DNA from: CAYNRA01 sp046293395 | GTDB taxonomy: Bacteria; Bacteroidota; Bacteroidia; Cytophagales; Spirosomataceae | Length of the DNA: 64,000 nucleotides | Assembly: GCA_046293395.1 (NCBI GenBank) | Contig: JBKBOU010000001.1 | Coordinates: 806,001 to 870,000 of the forward strand | Direction: 5' to 3' | In this document: positions 60,173 through 64,000 of the stretch, one piece after another | How the letters are laid out: every line of letters begins with the position of its first letter | How positions within the stretch are numbered: position 1 is the first letter of the stretch | Translations under genes and position numbers: made by a program | The notes under the pieces: generated by a model | The model's database searches: none | Told to the model about the DNA's origin: nothing | What the model saw: only the letters and a program-made list of their open reading frames with translations

Positions 60173-63100
60173 TTAGTCGCGAATCATTTTCTGTGTGCAG
60201 AATCGCCCATCTTGACTAACCCAATACAAGGTAAATGACTGGCTAACCGAAGGAGGCAACTTTACTTCAACTAACTGATTAACAGGAGAGTACATACCAA
60301 CATTTCGTCTTCTTCCAAACGTATCTATCCATAAAACTTGCCAAGAACCAGCTAAAGAAGATTGAATGCGTACACTTCCTGATTCAGTAACAGGATTTGG
60401 AGAAGCTAGGCAAAAAGGTATCCAAAAACGAGACAATAACGTGTCTTTTGTAAGTTCGACATACGCAAAAGAACTCAACCAAGCACGTAGTCGAAGAACC
60501 GGATTTTGTCCTATTTCCTCTTTTTCGAGCTGTACTTCTGTTGCTTGTGTTTGTGTCAAAAACACCCAATTGTTTCCTTTTTCATCCCATTTTTCAAGTG
60601 TATAATGGCGAACATTTTGGGTATTTTGTGTTTGCCATTGTATTGACAAATATGTACTATCTGCTTTTTCAACTCCATTTAAAGCTAGAAAGTCAGGTAA
60701 AACTCCACGAAAAAACAAGGCTGATTGGTTTTTGTACAATGGAAGACGTAGTAAGCTTTCTCCGTACTTTTTAAACGTAGTAACCGAGTCGGGTAAGACT
60801 TCAAAAGGAAAATCAATCTTATTTTCACACGCTTCACTTCCCATTTCTCTCCTTGCTTGATACCACCTATTTTGAGGCAAATCATTGGTTAATTTATTGA
60901 CTAAAAAAAGGTGAACACGTAAAGAATCTATATTTTTTAGCGTAAAAATAGCTGGAAACCAGTTTCCAGTCATTTCTTCTACCCCTTCATTCCTTATCAA
61001 ATGAAACTCGTTTCCTTGTTGACTTGAATTAGTAAAAAATTCACCCCAATTTTGAGATAAACTACCTGTTAACCAGCTAGTTACTCGCGAAGTATCGACT
61101 GACAGATTGGCTTGAAGGCAGCGACTCAGCAGTGAATCCTGCGCATAAAAACAAGGAGAAGAAATTACCTCAAATGTTTTTGTTGTACGACTACACGTAG
61201 CAGTTCCTTCCGACTCAAACAATACGTTTACACGCCAATTATTTCCGAGTGAATCTACAATCCGATGAGTTGGAAGCAAATCTCCCTCAAAAAAGCGTGT
61301 CCATTTTCCACCAATTCGAGCCTCCCAATTCACCTTCCTTGCTTTTCCCTTTGCCCCAATCTGAGCTACGGTAAAGGCGGCAGAATCGGGTAAACAATAG
61401 GTCATTTTAGGTGGAATATTAACTAATTTATTCACTACCAACTGAACTGTATCGCTGAATAAAGTAGCATCTGCATCTGAAATTTGGCAAACGTACCGCG
61501 AGCTATCTGGAAATAAGTTAGAGCCAGACGAGTCAATTTTTATTGAACTATCAAACTGATTATCAAGCAATTGAAATTCTTCATTCTTTTTTTTCTGTTG
61601 AAACCATTTGTAGGTTATAGGCAAATAACTCGTGGCACGAACCGAGAAAGAAGACGCATTCCCCTCACATTCGAAAAAAGAAACCGGTTGGCGTTCAAAT
61701 GCCAAACTATTCACTAGCTCTGTTTGAATCAAAACACGTTCGCTTTCACAACCAAAAGAATTTGTAGATGTAACATAATAACTAACTTTTCCTTTTTTCG
61801 AAAATACGGGAGAATCAAAAGAGAAATCTTTCGTTGTTTTCGTTCTGTACCATTTTAGATTTTCACCGTTCGCAGACAAAGAAGCAGTGCCTGTAATCAA
61901 TAGCAGATTTGGCGTTGTAGAAACGGGTAATGGAGAAGTCGGATGTACACGAATTGGCAGAAGAATAGGTTTACTTTCGCATTTATCGCTCGTTATCGCA
62001 GAAATATACCAATTCGTAATTTGTGGAATAGAAATATCTACCAACGGATTCTCAACCCAAGAGGTCGGATTTTTTTCTTCTCTGTACCAACGAATTTTAG
62101 AACCAAAACCAGGTAATTTGGACAATGAGACGACCTTTTCTTCTTGACAAAACGGAGAGACAGACAAAATGGGCGGAGATGGAATATCCGAAACTTTGAG
62201 CGTAAACGTATCCGAATTACGAATACAAACCTCTTCTTCTAGTAATTTGAATGCAACAGAAAAACGGTAAGAACCCGCCTCAGCAACAGAAACGGCTGGT
62301 AAGAAAAGCTGCGTTTGTTCGTCCTCTTCTGCTAAAAAAGTCCAACCATTTTCTGTATCTTTCTGCCAACCCACACGCACTGTTGGCCCAGAGATAAACC
62401 GAAAAGACGTAATCGATACATTCAAGTCATCTCCTTGGCACAGTGTGACATTGGGTAAAAGTGCTCCTCGAAAAGTATATGCTTGCAGCGTTGCGATTTG
62501 GCTGATTAAGGTATCATGCTCATCAAAAATAAAACAACGAAAAGAAATAAAATCAGAAAATTCACGATTTCCCACATTTTGCCAGCGTAATTCTGACGAA
62601 TTTGCCCCGTCTGCGAAGTTCGTAAGTGAGTCAATATCAACAAAAATAGCATCTGTTGCTTGTTTCATTTGCCATTTGTATCGGACTTGTCCAGAACCGA
62701 TGGCACGAGTCGAAAATCGTGCGGAACGCCCTTCACACGTTCCAAATGAAGTTGGCTCACGCACAATTTGTAAAGACTGAATAATTTTAATTGTCACTTT
62801 TTGAGATGGACTCCAACAATCATTCAAACGCTGCGCAAGATAAAAAACATAATTTCCCACTTGCAATAAGGGTAGCTCCGCATTGTATTTTTCCAATAAA
62901 GTTGAATCTAAAAACCAACCAATTTCACCCTCTCCAAATGCCGACAAACGGAGTGAATCATTTGTAAATGCTATCGTATTTGTCTGATTAATAGGCATTT
63001 GTGGTCGCTCAAATTCGTTGACAAACCACGTCGTATCTTGTTTACACCCCAATGCTGTTTCAAAACGCAAACTAGAACTCCCAGTAGGAAGGCGCAAAGA

Positions 63101-64000
63101 AGGCGCATTTACCAAAACATTATTTAGATATATAGAAAATGGTACATTTCCACGATTTATCACCTCCACAAGAGGTTGACCGCAATCCATATTTTGTATT
63201 TTGAACTCTTTTACAATGCGTTGTACTTGCACACGGCCATCATCTGACGTAAGCGTACACGTACCACCATCGGATGTAGTAAATAGTTGCCGATTTCGAA
63301 AATAATACCCATCTAAAGAATCAGGAAAAGCAGAAAACGAAGTTGGATAAGACCAAACAGTCCAACTTCCTGCATTTGTAGCTCTATATTGCCAGCTTGA
63401 CTCAACGCTATTTCCCACACTAGTAGGACTTTTTAGCTCAAAAGTGCTTTTCTCACAGATAACCTGGCTTGGGAGTGTTTCTGTAAACTGATTAACAAGT
63501 AAAAGCATTTCTGCTGAGGGCAAAATACACGTTTCATTCTTCCAAATCAATCGAAATAAAGTTCCTGAGGGATTAGTTGAATTACCAATAGACCGGACGG
63601 TTAGATTCAGCTTATTTTCTCCCAACATATCTGTAAATGTAGCCTCATTGGGTCGTTTCCTTTGCCATTGTAAAGTACCTAATTCGTATGGCGCTTTTTT
63701 CCATTTTACTTCAAAATTGACCGTATTTCCTCTGCATTTTTGTTGTGCCAATAAAGGAATTTCAAATATTCCAACTTTAGAAAACAAGACCTTTTGTCTA
63801 TCCGTCTCACAAAAATCAGCAATTCCAGCTTGTTTGGCTGAGATATACACAGTAAAGGAATCTATTGGGACAGGAATTTTTAGCGTATCACCGCGATAAA
63901 AAGCATCGGGAGTTTGCGCGTTCAAATACCAATCGTACGTTACTTCGGTTCTCGGCTGAAGACCAAAAACAAGACTATTTTCCGAACAAATAGAAACCGT
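60173..64000 (-). CDS. Very large Ig-like T9SS surface protein (5' end outside the window)
   Basis: The frame is open from the window edge to 60173, at least 1275 codons, so the N-terminus is missing; a TTG at 63925 is not its start. It is built of repeated Ig-like beta-sandwich domains, each about 95-100 aa and starting with a Cys (for example FGTCEGRSARF and FFECEGNASSF, VTLCQGDDLNV and MTYCLPDSAAF), with Trp and Cys at the domain cores. The last 75 residues (CLASPNPVTESGSVRIQSS..., ending MIRD) are a T9SS C-terminal sorting domain. It would be a secreted or cell-surface protein, possibly an adhesin or gliding-related one. Nothing enzymatic is visible. Confidence 0.85.
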   Translation of the reverse strand, partial: TVSICSENSLVFGLQPRTEVTYDWYLNAQTPDAFYRGDTLKIPVPIDSFTVYISAKQAGIADFCETDRQKVLFSKVGIFEIPLLAQQKCRGNTVNFEVKWKKAPYELGTLQWQRKRPNEATFTDMLGENKLNLTVRSIGNSTNPSGTLFRLIWKNETCILPSAEMLLLVNQFTETLPSQVICEKSTFELKSPTSVGNSVESSWQYRATNAGSWTVWSYPTSFSAFPDSLDGYYFRNRQLFTTSDGGTCTLTSDDGRVQVQRIVKEFKIQNMDCGQPLVEVINRGNVPFSIYLNNVLVNAPSLRLPTGSSSLRFETALGCKQDTTWFVNEFERPQMPINQTNTIAFTNDSLRLSAFGEGEIGWFLDSTLLEKYNAELPLLQVGNYVFYLAQRLNDCWSPSQKVTIKIIQSLQIVREPTSFGTCEGRSARFSTRAIGSGQVRYKWQMKQATDAIFVDIDSLTNFADGANSSELRWQNVGNREFSDFISFRCFIFDEHDTLISQIATLQAYTFRGALLPNVTLCQGDDLNVSITSFRFISGPTVRVGWQKDTENGWTFLAEEDEQTQLFLPAVSVAEAGSYRFSVAFKLLEEEVCIRNSDTFTLKVSDIPSPPILSVSPFCQEEKVVSLSKLPGFGSKIRWYREEKNPTSWVENPLVDISIPQITNWYISAITSDKCESKPILLPIRVHPTSPLPVSTTPNLLLITGTASLSANGENLKWYRTKTTKDFSFDSPVFSKKGKVSYYVTSTNSFGCESERVLIQTELVNSLAFERQPVSFFECEGNASSFSVRATSYLPITYKWFQQKKKNEEFQLLDNQFDSSIKIDSSGSNLFPDSSRYVCQISDADATLFSDTVQLVVNKLVNIPPKMTYCLPDSAAFTVAQIGAKGKARKVNWEARIGGKWTRFFEGDLLPTHRIVDSLGNNWRVNVLFESEGTATCSRTTKTFEVISSPCFYAQDSLLSRCLQANLSVDTSRVTSWLTGSLSQNWGEFFTNSSQQGNEFHLIRNEGVEEMTGNWFPAIFTLKNIDSLRVHLFLVNKLTNDLPQNRWYQARREMGSEACENKIDFPFEVLPDSVTTFKKYGESLLRLPLYKNQSALFFRGVLPDFLALNGVEKADSTYLSIQWQTQNTQNVRHYTLEKWDEKGNNWVFLTQTQATEVQLEKEEIGQNPVLRLRAWLSSFAYVELTKDTLLSRFWIPFCLASPNPVTESGSVRIQSSLAGSWQVLWIDTFGRRRNVGMYSPVNQLVEVKLPPSVSQSFTLYWVSQDGRFCTQKMIRD

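Noticed and set aside
1..64000. CRISPR array, insertion sequence, prophage or integron
   Set aside because: No regularly spaced repeats, transposase, integrase or terminal repeats were seen in any frame.

Overview
The window looks like a chromosomal segment of a Bacteroidetes bacterium, most likely in the order Cytophagales; the genus cannot be fixed from sequence alone. The evidence is the moderately low GC content, type IX secretion (T9SS) C-terminal sorting domains on two secreted proteins, Bacteroidetes-style -7 boxes (TAnnTTTG) with A-rich leaders instead of Shine-Dalgarno sites, a bacillithiol deacetylase, the carboxyspermidine route to spermidine, and a close relative of the Vibrio sodium/galactose symporter. 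No tRNA, rRNA, insertion sequence, prophage or CRISPR array was seen.

Layout. (1) 1-5854, minus strand: a five-gene assimilatory sulfate reduction operon (sulfite reductase, uroporphyrinogen-III methyltransferase for siroheme, cysH, cysD, cysN) closed by a terminator at the window edge. CysN has no APS kinase domain and CysH has the 4Fe-4S cysteines of APS reductases, so sulfate probably goes to APS and straight to sulfite. The sulfite reductase has an extra C-terminal helical region. (2) 5978-8134, minus: tRNase Z and a PLP enzyme of methionine/cysteine metabolism. (3) 8232-13011, minus: a compact five-gene operon (beta-CASP nuclease, accA, HAD hydrolase, site-2 protease, acyltransferase). 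(4) 13122-18747, plus: PBP4-type carboxypeptidase, a T9SS-secreted purple acid phosphatase-like protein, and an XRE regulator with a degenerate IrrE-like domain.

(5) 18748-26327, minus: an eight-gene, translationally coupled operon for a nonulosonic acid, most likely legionaminic acid made by the GDP-sugar route: a GT42-like putative transferase, then LegB-, LegC-, NeuD/LegH-, LegI-, LegG-, PtmE- and LegF-like proteins. A glycosyltransferase 2 gene is divergent from it. (6) 27278-33294: bacillithiol deacetylase plus an M23/LysM peptidase, thioredoxin reductase, an M1 aminopeptidase and a SirB1-like protein. (7) 33667-36620: galE, rfbB and rfbA for nucleotide sugars. (8) 36679-42001: DoxX-like and VanZ-like membrane proteins whose genes overlap deeply, a two-component system, a vSGLT-like sugar symporter and an NAD(P)-binding protein.

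(9) 42003-47395: alpha/beta hydrolase, outer-membrane-like protein and threonine aldolase (minus), a 35-residue membrane protein, and the carboxyspermidine dehydrogenase/decarboxylase pair (plus). (10) 47471-54375: an NRAMP-related transporter without the metal-binding motif and a complete RND-type tripartite efflux operon. (11) 54452-64000: a PolX-like protein whose polymerase active-site aspartates are all replaced while its PHP phosphoesterase site is intact, an APC amino-acid permease, HtpG, a small helical protein, and the 3' part of a very large Ig-like, cysteine-rich T9SS surface protein that runs off the window.

Strong perfect hairpins mark most operon ends. The points most worth following up are the GT42-like gene heading the nonulosonate operon, the polymerase-dead PolX homologue, the 35-aa membrane protein, and the 143-nt VanZ/DoxX overlap.
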